Source: Clostridiaceae bacterium
GTDB taxonomy: Bacteria > Bacillota > Clostridia > Lachnospirales > Lachnospiraceae
Direction: 5' to 3'
Assembly: GCA_009911065.1 (NCBI GenBank)
Contig: QXWR01000019.1
Coordinates: forward strand, 26,466 to 90,465
DNA length: 64,000 nucleotides
Position 1 is the first letter of the stretch. Every line of letters starts with the position of its first letter. Below, piece after piece: positions 43,568 through 51,801 of this stretch. The position numbers and the translations under genes were made by a program. The notes beneath the pieces are model-generated. The model did not search any database, had not been told where the DNA came from, and was given only the letters and a program-made list of their open reading frames with translations.

Positions 43568-45469
43568 TCACTCCCCTCCCTTAATTCTTTCCGCCAGCTC
43601 ATTCAAATACACCCAACGGTCCATTTTTTCCTCCAAAAGCTTTTCGGTCTCTGCCTTCTCCTCCATCAAAAACCCCAGTTTCCCAAAAACAGTGGCTGAC
43701 TCTTCTATCTGCTGATCCAAATCCTCAAGCTTTTGCTCCAAGTCCCCGATTTCCGTCTCAATAGTCTCCCACTCTTTTTGTTCCTTATAAGTAAATTTCA
43801 GCTTTTTCTGATGTTCTCTCTCCGTTGATCGCTCTTTTTTTCCGGTTTTGTTTTTTTCTGGTTCTTCCTGGTCATTTCCTTTCTTTCCTCCTGCCCCGCC
43901 TTTTCCTTCCCCCTTTCCCCGTTTTTTCTCTTCCTCTTCTCCAGTTATCCATCCATCTTCTCTTTCGCGCCGCTTTCTCTCAAAAGCTGCCTGGTAGTCT
44001 GTAAATCCACCTTCATATTGAACCACTGCTCCCAATCCCTCAAAGGCAAAAATCCTCCGAACCACCCGGTCTAAAAAATACCGGTCATGGGAAACCGTAA
44101 CTACAATTCCGGGAAAACTATCCAGATAATCTTCCAATATGGTTAATGTCCGAATATCCAGATCATTAGTTGGCTCGTCCAGCAAAAGCACATTTGGCGC
44201 ATCCATTAAAATCCGAAGCAAATACAGCCTTCTCTTCTCCCCGCCGGAAAGCTTCTCGATTCTTGTATGCTGTATACTTCCTGGGAATAAAAACCGTTCC
44301 AGCATTTGGGATGCGCTGACGCTGCCATCCTTTGTCTGTACAAATTCTGCCACGTTTCGAATATAATCAATCACCTTTAAGCTTCCATCCATCGCCTCAT
44401 TTTCCTGGGAAAAATATCCCAACTTTACCGTCGTTCCAAGCTGAATCTCTCCCTGATCCGGCTCTATCCATCCAGCAATCATTTTCAGTAAAGTAGATTT
44501 ACCGCTTCCATTTGGCCCGATTATCCCCACCCGGTCATTTTTCAGAAAAATATAAGTAAAATCCGAAATTAACAACTTTTCTCCATAAGACTTGGAGATT
44601 TCCAACAATTCTACAGTCTTCTTCCCCAAACGGCTGGACACAGAATCCAGTTCTATCTCTGCATCCACTTTTGGCGCCTCCTGATCCCGCAAAGCTTCGT
44701 ATCTTTGTATATGGGCCTTCTGCTTGGTAGACCGTGCTCTGGCTCCCCTCTGCATCCACTCCAACTCTTTTCTTAAAATCGACTGCCTTTTCCGCTCTGA
44801 CGCCAGAGACCGGTCCATCCGCTCTGCCTTCCCTTTGACAAATCCCTCATAATTAGAAGCATAGCTGTACAATTTTCCCTGGTCCAGCTCCACAATCCGG
44901 GTGGTCACACAATCCAGAAAATACCGGTCATGGGTGATCATCAAAAGCGCTCCGGCAAACTGCCGCAAATAGGTTTCCAGCCAGTCTGCCATGTCACTGT
45001 CCAAATGGTTGGTCGGCTCGTCCAAAATCAGCAAATCTGCTGTTGACAACAAAACACTGGTCAAAGCCACCCGCTTTTTCTGCCCGCCAGATAAATGGTC
45101 CACATTCGCCTCATAGTCATATATGCCAAGTTTTGTCAAAATCCTCTTTGCACTGGCTTCCAGTTCCTCCCTGGAAGTAAAATGAGGTTCCTTTTCATTG
45201 TCTCGTACAATGCTTTCCAGTATGGTATCCCCTGGGTGAAACTCTGGATTTTGGGGAAGATACCGGATATAAAGATTCCTCCGAAATATAACCTTTCCTT
45301 CATCCGGCTCTTCTATTCCTGCCACAATCTTCAGCAAGGTAGATTTTCCTGTGCCGTTGATTCCAATTAATCCAACCTTTTCCCCTTCCTCCATACCAAA
45401 AGCAGTGTCGTCAAACAACAGCCTCTCTGTATAGGATTTGGTCAAATGTTCCATTGTCACTAAACTCAT
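43568..45469 (-). CDS. ABC-F family ATPase, Uup-like (633 aa)
   Basis: Two soluble ABC domains without membrane segments: Walker A GINGTGKST and GPNGSGKST, signatures LSGGQKKRVAL and LSGGEKRRLYL, Walker B LLILDEPTNHLD and VLLLDEPTNDLD. The linker KELEWMQRGARARSTKQKAH is typical of Uup/EttA-type translation factors. A C-terminal charged, low-complexity stretch (about residues 505-555, rich in K, E and G) leads to a coiled coil (EWETIETEIGDLEQKLEDLD). Acts on ribosomes (translation quality control or antibiotic protection); the exact subclass is inferred as Uup. It overlaps the upstream EamA gene by 4 bases. Confidence 0.9.
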   Translation of the reverse strand: MSLVTMEHLTKSYTERLLFDDTAFGMEEGEKVGLIGINGTGKSTLLKIVAGIEEPDEGKVIFRRNLYIRYLPQNPEFHPGDTILESIVRDNEKEPHFTSREELEASAKRILTKLGIYDYEANVDHLSGGQKKRVALTSVLLSTADLLILDEPTNHLDSDMADWLETYLRQFAGALLMITHDRYFLDCVTTRIVELDQGKLYSYASNYEGFVKGKAERMDRSLASERKRQSILRKELEWMQRGARARSTKQKAHIQRYEALRDQEAPKVDAEIELDSVSSRLGKKTVELLEISKSYGEKLLISDFTYIFLKNDRVGIIGPNGSGKSTLLKMIAGWIEPDQGEIQLGTTVKLGYFSQENEAMDGSLKVIDYIRNVAEFVQTKDGSVSASQMLERFLFPGSIQHTRIEKLSGGEKRRLYLLRILMDAPNVLLLDEPTNDLDIRTLTILEDYLDSFPGIVVTVSHDRYFLDRVVRRIFAFEGLGAVVQYEGGFTDYQAAFERKRREREDGWITGEEEEKKRGKGEGKGGAGGKKGNDQEEPEKNKTGKKERSTEREHQKKLKFTYKEQKEWETIETEIGDLEQKLEDLDQQIEESATVFGKLGFLMEEKAETEKLLEEKMDRWVYLNELAERIKGGE

Positions 45470-46437
45470 GTCTTGTCTCCTTCTTTCATAGGTTCCCCTT
45501 TTTTCTCCCGATTCACCACATAGATTCCCATACAGACCAACGCCAAAGCTGCCAGCGTGCTCCCATTGAATGCCTGTCCCTTTTCTCCCAAAAGAATGGC
45601 TGACAAAATCACTCCAAAAACAGGATTCATAAATCCAAAAACTGTCACACGGCTTACAGGATTATATTTTAACAGCACACCCCACAATGTATAAGCCACT
45701 GCCGACAAAAATCCCAAATACAGCAAAAGAACATAGGCCAAAGGTCCGGTTCCCTCTGATAAAGAACCACCACAAAAAGCTCCGATCATAAACAACACCC
45801 CGCCTCCTGCCATAAACTGGTATCCAGACAAAGTGACCACATCAAAATCCCTTGCATACTTCTTAACCAGAGAGCCGGAAACCGCATAAAAGATTTGAGC
45901 CATCAGCACAAATCCCTCTCCCAAAAATGAGATGGAAGACACTCCCTTTAACCCAACACCAGCCAGATTCACAATGGCAATTCCCATAAATCCCAAAACA
46001 CACCCAACCATCTTCCCCAGGTCCATCGTTTCATATCGAAAAATCAGACAGGCACACAACATGGAAAAAAATACATTGGTTCCAGTAATAATAGCTGTAT
46101 TCACACCGCTGGCATGAGACACTCCCACATAATAAAACACATACTGAAAAATGGTTTGGTTTAAAGCAAGGCCGCAGATCGCTTTTGCAGAACCCTTCGG
46201 CGGCATAATCCAATGTCGGTTTACCATACTGTGGTAGAAAATCACCAGAAAACCTGCCAACAAAAAACGAACTCCTGCAAACATTAAAATAGAAGGTGTA
46301 TCCGTTGAATCGATCCCAAACAGATGATAGCCGATTTTAATAGCTGGAGCCGCGCTTCCCCACAAAAAACAGCACAAACCTGCTGCCAGCAAAATTGCCC
46401 TCATATCAGTCAGATCGATCTTTTTACTCTTTTCCAT
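45466..46437 (-). CDS. EamA/DMT family transporter (323 aa)
   Basis: Ten predicted helices in two EamA repeats: LLAAGLCCFLWGSAAPAIKIG, FAGVRFLLAGFLVIFYHS, LNQTIFQYVFYYVGVSHASG, GCVLGFMGIAIVNLAG, then LGEGFVLMAQIFYAVSGSLV and VTVFGFMNPVFGVILSAILLGE. Such proteins export amino acids or other small metabolites; the substrate is unknown. Translationally coupled (ATGA) to the ABC-F gene. A 150-base purine-rich leader lies upstream of the ATG, and a promoter at 46634-46662. Confidence 0.88.
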   Translation of the reverse strand: MEKSKKIDLTDMRAILLAAGLCCFLWGSAAPAIKIGYHLFGIDSTDTPSILMFAGVRFLLAGFLVIFYHSMVNRHWIMPPKGSAKAICGLALNQTIFQYVFYYVGVSHASGVNTAIITGTNVFFSMLCACLIFRYETMDLGKMVGCVLGFMGIAIVNLAGVGLKGVSSISFLGEGFVLMAQIFYAVSGSLVKKYARDFDVVTLSGYQFMAGGGVLFMIGAFCGGSLSEGTGPLAYVLLLYLGFLSAVAYTLWGVLLKYNPVSRVTVFGFMNPVFGVILSAILLGEKGQAFNGSTLAALALVCMGIYVVNREKKGEPMKEGDKT

Positions 46438-46587
46438 ATTCTCTTTCTTTCCTTATTCTCTTTTTCATTTCTTATTTCCGGATTTTTTCATATCTCATAT
46501 CCGTTTCCTCTTTTTTATTTTTCATTTCCGTTTTTCTTCCCCTCTTTTCCCATTACCATTCTTCATTTCCTTTCTTTCTGTTATATG
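46438..46587 (-). other. Polypurine leader tract upstream of the EamA gene
   Basis: About 150 bases are almost entirely pyrimidine on the plus strand (repeats of TTTCT, TTTCC, CTTTT), so the transcript leader is nearly all A and G, ending in AGGAAAGAAAGAGAAT before the ATG. No ORF or hairpin is visible in it. Confidence 0.6.
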
Positions 46588-46633
46588 TAAGTTACCCTCA
46601 GTGAACAAGAGGTAAGGTTCTTAAATCAAACTT

Positions 46634-46662
46634 ATTATAGTATTCTGTATAAAAAAAATCAA
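46634..46662 (-). promoter_or_regulatory. Promoter of the EamA-ABC-F operon
   Basis: Minus strand TTGATT (46662-46657), 17-base spacer, TATAAT (46639-46634). Confidence 0.65.
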
Positions 46663-46754
46663 TGCCTGACAAAAATCCTTATCTTTTAAAGAGAGCTGTC
46701 GTTATCCTTCATGCCACGTCATCTGTTTCGTAATGCAGCTAATGCGATTTATGA

Positions 46755-46812
46755 AAATAAAAAAGAGCAGCGCATCCTGCCGGAACCAATCCGGTGGAAT
46801 CCCACTGCCCTT
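46755..46812 (-). terminator. Terminator of the SGNH hydrolase gene
   Basis: Minus strand GCAGTG ... CGCTGC stem with an inner CCGG ... CCGG element, followed by TCTTTTTTATTTT, directly after the stop codon region of the gene ending at 46818. Confidence 0.65.
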
Positions 46813-46817
46813 GTCTT

Positions 46818-47636
46818 CTATCCTAAAATCAATTCTGCAGCAATCTTTTGCAGTTTTAATGCCATCTCTTCATCTAAATCTGCCGTATAACTGCAGTTTT
46901 CCGGCGATTGCTGATACATCACCGCAAAAGCTGTACACGCCGCCAGATAAGTTCCCGCCGGAGACGGATGCTGACCATCTGCATCCCAAAGTTCAATATC
47001 CGGATAGGTTTCCACACAGCGCATAAAACTGATTCCTGCTGGAATTAACAACGCATTCAATTCTTCTGAAATCGTCATATAATTTTCTGCTATCACAGTC
47101 TGAAGTTCTTCCCGGCTCTGAGTTTTAAACCCTTCCTTTTTCCCGTTTTTGGGCGCCCATGTCATCAAAAAAACAGAATGGCCTCCTTCTGCCTCCACCT
47201 TCTCATTGAGGGTCCGGGCGTAAGGAAACATCTCTTCCTCTGGCTTGGGAGACAAAGCCACTGCTACATTTTCCTGAAAAATCACAAAATCCCACTTTCT
47301 TTTATGGATTGCTTTATCCAGCATATTCCCCAGCTCATCCTCTGTATTGGCAAACCGTGCTAGAGAATAATAACCTTTTGAAAGCTCGTAAACGTCGCTT
47401 TTCTGTCCGCAGGCATCCACAATCCGGACAAAAGTCCCTGCAAGATCATTGTAAAATGTATGGCTGTTACCTACAAACAAGATCTTTGGCCGTTTTTCAC
47501 CTATAGGCTCTGGAGCTTTCCACTCCATCTTTGCCTGAAAATCCATCTGCTGAATCTTTTTTTGGTCTGCCGAAGAACACCCAGCCACAACCGCCATCAT
47601 CAAAAGTATCACTGTAATTCTATAACCCTTTCCCAT
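46818..47636 (-). CDS. SGNH/GDSL-hydrolase-like lipoprotein (272 aa)
   Basis: Lipobox VAGC in LLMMAVVAGCSSADQ, then an SGNH-fold domain: block I as FVGNSHTFYND (GNSH in place of GDSL), FVIFQENVAVAL (block III region), and the catalytic dyad block DGQHPSPAGTYLAA (D-x-x-H). Extracytoplasmic, membrane-anchored esterase, possibly acting on acylated cell-wall glycans. The ATG at 47636 has GGAGG at about 3-4 bases, rather close. Single-gene unit with its own terminator. Confidence 0.82.
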   Translation of the reverse strand: MGKGYRITVILLMMAVVAGCSSADQKKIQQMDFQAKMEWKAPEPIGEKRPKILFVGNSHTFYNDLAGTFVRIVDACGQKSDVYELSKGYYSLARFANTEDELGNMLDKAIHKRKWDFVIFQENVAVALSPKPEEEMFPYARTLNEKVEAEGGHSVFLMTWAPKNGKKEGFKTQSREELQTVIAENYMTISEELNALLIPAGISFMRCVETYPDIELWDADGQHPSPAGTYLAACTAFAVMYQQSPENCSYTADLDEEMALKLQKIAAELILG

Positions 47637-47926
47637 ACATATCCTCCATTCCTAGTGACGGGAATAATTTCCAAACTCGCTCTGAAAAGTATTGATTGTG
47701 CCTTGCTGAAAATTATATGAAAATGATACAAATGAAAACTAAGAAATACAGATATTCAGAAAAACCCCCTCCTCCCATTCACCGCCTGTTTGACCTTGCT
47801 TTTATACTCATAGATAACTGCTCATACATCGCCACCCTTAATTACTTCTTTATAACTTTCTTATATTTTACCTCATTTCTTAACATTTTGCAAACAGGAA
47901 ATGGAAAAATTAGCCTAAATATGGAA
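47637..47926. other. Intergenic, no supported gene
   Basis: AT-rich. One plus-strand 93-codon frame is present but has no ribosome-binding site and an unlikely composition; nothing else was seen before the LysR terminator. Confidence 0.5.
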
Positions 47927-47956
47927 AAAGCCTCTGAAATTTCATTCAGAGGCTCA
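47925..47956 (-). terminator. Terminator of the LysR gene pair
   Basis: Perfect 10-bp stem AGCCTCTGAA (47929-47938) / TTCAGAGGCT (47945-47954), loop ATTTCA; on the minus strand TTTTTCC follows. Confidence 0.8.
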
Positions 47957-48070
47957 GATTGGGCTTTTGTTTTGTGATAAAAAGAAATAAAGAAAAGGAA
48001 GTCAAATGCCTGTGCAACCACAGCATCTGGCCCATTACTCGCAATAATAAAACACACTCTAACAATTGCT

Positions 48071-48904
48071 TTAAAATAATTCTTCCATTTCCCGAATTGC
48101 TTCCCGAATTAAAGGCAACCGCATATTTTTCCGGCAGGCAGCTACAATAAAAAAATAGCAAGGTTCCGGAAGAGAATGAATCTCCAGCCGGGGATCTGTC
48201 ACACTGCTTCTAGGCAAAATAGCAGCACATTCGCCTAAAAGGGCAAGACGCAAAGCAATCTCCGGTTCATTTATTTCCACATAAATGTCTGGTTTTAAAT
48301 GGTTGGCGCTTAAAGCATGATTGCATAAATTTCTCAAATGGGTTCCTTCTTCTGGTAGTGTCATTGGAAGCAGGCTGCCGGACAGACTGGGAAGGCTTGC
48401 CATTACCATTTCCTCTTCCCGCAACATAGTATAAGAAAATAGCTCATGGGTAGGATGTAAAGTAGGAAAAAGCGCCAAATCCGTTTGTCCGGTTTCCAAC
48501 AACAGTCTGGCCTGACCTGCTTCCAAACTATGTATCCGGATGCATGCCTGAGGAAAACGATGGTGGAGCCTGGGCAGCGCCTGTAAACAAAATAATGGTT
48601 TCAAATAAGAAGCCACTGAGATATGAAATGTGCGAACCTGATTGGAAGAAAGGTTTTGTAAGGCTTCTGCCGCGTCCTTTTCCAGTTTGAGAATGGCTCT
48701 GGCTCCGTTTACATAGATTTTCCCAGCATCCGTCAGATGCATCTCTCGTTTGTTTTGAGTAAATAAAGGAGGAAGTCCTTCCTTTTTTAGCTTAGCCAGC
48801 TGTTGGCTTAGTGCAGATTGAGTAATAAACAGCTTTTCAGCGGCACGAGACAAGTTTTTTTCCTCTGCAATTTCCAAAATATATTCCAATTGTCTGGTAT
48901 CCAT
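48071..48904 (-). CDS. LysR family regulator, second of a pair (277 aa)
   Basis: N-terminal HTH (MDTRQLEYILEIAEEKNLSR, FITQSALSQQLAKLKKEG, LTDAGKIYVNGA) and a type-2 periplasmic-like effector domain (FHISVASYLKPLF, AGQARLLLETGQTDLALFP). Somewhat short for LysR. The ATG at 48904 lies 5 bases past the stop of the first regulator, with GAGGAA 10 bases upstream, so the two are co-expressed. It probably responds to a metabolite of the divergent tct locus (inference from position). Confidence 0.88.
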   Translation of the reverse strand: MDTRQLEYILEIAEEKNLSRAAEKLFITQSALSQQLAKLKKEGLPPLFTQNKREMHLTDAGKIYVNGARAILKLEKDAAEALQNLSSNQVRTFHISVASYLKPLFCLQALPRLHHRFPQACIRIHSLEAGQARLLLETGQTDLALFPTLHPTHELFSYTMLREEEMVMASLPSLSGSLLPMTLPEEGTHLRNLCNHALSANHLKPDIYVEINEPEIALRLALLGECAAILPRSSVTDPRLEIHSLPEPCYFFIVAACRKNMRLPLIREAIREMEELF

Positions 48905-48908
48905 AAAT

Positions 48909-49880
48909 TTATTCTTCCTCAAATTCCTTTACAATTTCTTTAGCCAGTGAGTTTAAATAGGTACGGCCATGGGAACTGTTCCTGGCCTGAAGCCTGGTGA
49001 TCAGATAAATAAAATACCGCTGGGCCTGTGTTAGTACATGATCCTTTCGATAAAATACCCCTACCAAACTATGGAGAGGAGGATTCATAGAAAAATAAAC
49101 CCGGTTCTGCTCTGGCTCACAAAAACTGGATGGAAGGAATCCCACCCCAATGCCATTCAGCAGCATATTATTGATCAGCAGGGCATTATTGCTCTCGTAT
49201 ACAATCGTTGGAGTAATGCCATTTCTGTGAAGAAAATCTTCCGTAATCCGCCGGTTGGTCGTTTCATTGCCCCACATGACAAAAGGGGTATCCATGAATT
49301 TGCGAATGTCAATGACAGGATAAAAAGGACCTCTTTCAGAGCCTAGATCAGCCAGAGGATGATAGCTTGGGACACAAAGAAAAAGCTCTTCCGTACTCTG
49401 GCTGGAAAAATTGCAGATTTCCATGTCCGAAGAAAGAATGGTTCCCAGTCCCATAGAAATAGAGCCATCGGCCAGCCCTTTCCACATGGTTTCCATATAT
49501 CCTTCTACCAAATCAATCCGGACATTGGGAAATTTCTGATAAAAATCAGAAAACACTTCGCTAAATACCCTGCTCCCTCGATAAGGGGTAACACCTACTG
49601 TAAAAGCTTCCTGATACTGATTGTTTAGGCTGGCAATGGAATGATAGGTGTGGCTTATAACTTCCATAATTCGCCGACAGGTTTCCAAATAAATCAGTCC
49701 TGCTTCTGTGGGAATCAAAACTTTTCCATTACGCTCAAACAAAGAATGTCCCAGCTGCTTTTCTATGCCAGAAAGAAAATTAGACAGGGTGGGCTGGGAT
49801 ACACAAAGAGCCGAAGCAGCCCCGGACAAACTTCCCTTTTCCCCAATGGTAATCAAATATTCATAAGGTCGTTGGTTCAT
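48909..49880 (-). CDS. LysR family regulator, first of a pair (323 aa)
   Basis: HTH: MNQRPYEYLITIGEKGSLSG, LCVSQPTLSNFLSGIEKQLG, LFERNGKVLIPTEAG. Effector domain: FTVGVTPYRGSRVFSEVFSD, VRIDLVEGYMETMWKGLADG, GIGVGFLPSSFC. Divergently transcribed from tctC with a 250-base AT-rich region between, which holds four CTATTAG words and a 17-base inverted repeat. It likely controls the tripartite transporter in response to its substrate. Confidence 0.92.
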   Translation of the reverse strand: MNQRPYEYLITIGEKGSLSGAASALCVSQPTLSNFLSGIEKQLGHSLFERNGKVLIPTEAGLIYLETCRRIMEVISHTYHSIASLNNQYQEAFTVGVTPYRGSRVFSEVFSDFYQKFPNVRIDLVEGYMETMWKGLADGSISMGLGTILSSDMEICNFSSQSTEELFLCVPSYHPLADLGSERGPFYPVIDIRKFMDTPFVMWGNETTNRRITEDFLHRNGITPTIVYESNNALLINNMLLNGIGVGFLPSSFCEPEQNRVYFSMNPPLHSLVGVFYRKDHVLTQAQRYFIYLITRLQARNSSHGRTYLNSLAKEIVKEFEEE

Positions 49881-49892
49881 AAATCCTCCTTA

Positions 49893-50109
49893 AAACTATT
49901 AGAATTTCAAAAGAATGTAGTATAGTTTTTTCTAATAATTTATATAGCTTTTTTGCGATTGCTCGTTATAATAATTGCCATTATAATAGAAATATCCAAA
50001 GAAATCCAGAAAATCCTTTGGAATTTATGACATTTCTATTAGTATAATTTATAATGATTAAAAATGCAAGCATTCATAAAAATTATATATACTATTAGAA
50101 AAAACTATA
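49893..50109. promoter_or_regulatory. Divergent LysR/tct control region with repeated CTATTAG elements
   Basis: TATAGTTTTTTCTAATA (49921-49937) and TATTAGAAAAAACTATA (50093-50109) are perfect inverted copies 155 bases apart. Two further CTATTAG words occur near 49896 and 50036. The placement, flanking both promoters, suits operator sites for the adjacent LysR proteins. Confidence 0.55.
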
Positions 50110-50131
50110 AAACATGAAGGAGAAGAGTAAC

Positions 50132-51181
50132 ATGAAAAAGAACAGATGGTTCGCAGGAGTGACAACAGGAGTTATCGTAATAAGCTTGTTGGCAGGGTGT
50201 GCCAATGCAAATTCTGCCCCTGCGCCAGCGGCAACACAAGCTGCAAAAACAGAGGCAGCTGCATCAGACAAGGAAGTGTCTGCCGCAACGTCGGCAGAAA
50301 ATGTGTCATGGCCTTCTTCTGCTGTACAGCTTTTGGTTCCCTCTAAGGCAGGAGGCATCACGGATATTTATACCCGATATGTGCAGGAATCTTTGCAAAA
50401 ATCTACAGGAGGTAATTTTGCCACAGTAAACTATGATACTGAGGCTGTAGGCTATGAAAATTTACGCTCTGCTAATCCAGACGGAACGACTCTGCTGTTT
50501 CAGCACAGTACCTTAATCTGTAAATACTTAACTGGCGCAGTGGAATATGACCCCAGTACAGAATTCCGTGTGGTAGGCGAAGTAGCAAACATGGGATCGC
50601 AGGCAATTATCTGTGGTCCGGATGCCCCTTACAATACCTGGGACGAGTTTGTGTCTTATGCAAAAGAACATCCAGGAGAGGTGACTACTGCCATTGCAAC
50701 CAACGGTACCACCCATTTTATCTTTGGACAGGTCCAGAAAAACTGCGGTGTGGAACTGAATATGGTTGAATGTTCCGCAGAGGCTGACAAGCTGACCAAT
50801 GTGGCCGGAGGTATTATTGATGTGGCAAACTGCTCTCTTGGAAGTGCAAAAGAATACGAGAATGCAGGCAAGCTAAAGGTCTTAGGGGTTTTAGGCTCTG
50901 GTGAACCGGAAGAAAACTATCCGGAATGGGAGCCAATTAAAGACGTGATATGGGTCTCCCATTTGTACTGCTTTGCACCGGCTGATACGGATGATGCTAC
51001 GGCAGAGGCTATTAATGCTGCCTTAAAGACCTTAGTGCAGGACTCAAACTACGAAGAACAAACAAAAAAAATTAGCGGCGCCCCAGAATACTATGACTTA
51101 AAAGCCTGTGAGGAGGATTTTGCAAAAACATTGAACGAGTTAAGTGAGGTGGCAACTTCTCTGGGAATTAATGTTCGATAA
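50132..51181 (+). CDS. tctC: Tripartite tricarboxylate transporter, substrate-binding protein TctC (349 aa)
   Basis: Bug/TctC family lipoprotein: lipobox LAGC in VISLLAGCANA, an Ala/Thr/Glu-rich linker, then VQLLVPSKAGGITDIYTRYV, DGTTLLFQHSTLIC, EFRVVGEVANMGSQAIIC and LKVLGVLGSGEPEENYP. It captures a carboxylate outside the membrane for TctAB. The start is the ATG at 50132 with AAGGAG; six upstream codons are not used. The ligand could be a citrate-like or aromatic acid; sequence alone does not tell. Confidence 0.92.
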   Translation: MKKNRWFAGVTTGVIVISLLAGCANANSAPAPAATQAAKTEAAASDKEVSAATSAENVSWPSSAVQLLVPSKAGGITDIYTRYVQESLQKSTGGNFATVNYDTEAVGYENLRSANPDGTTLLFQHSTLICKYLTGAVEYDPSTEFRVVGEVANMGSQAIICGPDAPYNTWDEFVSYAKEHPGEVTTAIATNGTTHFIFGQVQKNCGVELNMVECSAEADKLTNVAGGIIDVANCSLGSAKEYENAGKLKVLGVLGSGEPEENYPEWEPIKDVIWVSHLYCFAPADTDDATAEAINAALKTLVQDSNYEEQTKKISGAPEYYDLKACEEDFAKTLNELSEVATSLGINVR

Positions 51182-51242
51182 ATCATGGATACTCCTGGAA
51201 TACGGTTCAGGCGAATTTTCTTGTCTGTTTCTAACTGAAAAA

Positions 51243-51275
51243 AGCTAGAACGTGTCTGAAAATTCGCCCGACGAA
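51243..51275 (+). repeat. Dispersed repeat copy 5
   Basis: AGCTAGAACGTGTCTGAAAA followed by TTCGCCCGACG, in the tctC-tctB gap. The first 20 bases match copy 8 at 58640 with one difference. Confidence 0.55.
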
Positions 51276-51331
51276 AAATATACCAAACATAAATTTCGGG
51301 AGTGACAGACCTGAGAAATGGAGGAAATACG

Positions 51332-51787
51332 ATGAAAAACCGAGATCTGTACGGAGGAATTTTATTTGCCATTTTCGGCGCCCTGGTGGTCTCCACAGCC
51401 ATGGGTATCCGAATGCCAGCTAATTTAAGTGAACCTGGACCAAGGCTGTTTCCTTATATTGCCGGAGGCGGTATGACGATATGTGGTATGGGAATGGCGC
51501 TTACTGCATTAAAGGAGAAGGCCGGAGAAGCTTTTCTGGATCAAAAAGGCTGGATCAACTTGGGAAAGGCAGGCCTTTGCATGTTCATCTATTATTTGGC
51601 TCTGGAGTATGTGGGTTTTCTAATCTCCACCCCATTCTTCACCCTGACTGCTATCCTGCTGCTTGCCAGCGGAAAGAAGGTTAATAAAATTGTAGCTGTT
51701 GTTGTGTCGCTTCTGACTACCGGCATTTTGTATGTTGTGTTCCAAAATGTATTTATGCTGTTTTTGCCGGCAGGAAAGCTGTTTTAG
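51332..51787 (+). CDS. tctB: Tripartite tricarboxylate transporter, small membrane subunit TctB (151 aa)
   Basis: Four predicted helices: YGGILFAIFGALVVSTAMGI, FPYIAGGGMTICGMGMAL, AGLCMFIYYLALEYVGFLIS and VVVSLLTTGILYVVFQNVF. The RDLYGGILFAIFGA and EPGPRLFPYIAGG elements are typical. The start is the ATG at 51332 with GGAGG 7 bases upstream. Works with TctA and TctC in Na-coupled carboxylate uptake. Confidence 0.88.
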   Translation: MKNRDLYGGILFAIFGALVVSTAMGIRMPANLSEPGPRLFPYIAGGGMTICGMGMALTALKEKAGEAFLDQKGWINLGKAGLCMFIYYLALEYVGFLISTPFFTLTAILLLASGKKVNKIVAVVVSLLTTGILYVVFQNVFMLFLPAGKLF

Positions 51788-51801
51788 AGAAGGAGGATAT
51801 T

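Noticed and set aside
47696..47977. 93-codon plus-strand frame between the SGNH and LysR genes
   Set aside because: No ribosome-binding site, odd composition, and it runs over the LysR terminator hairpin.
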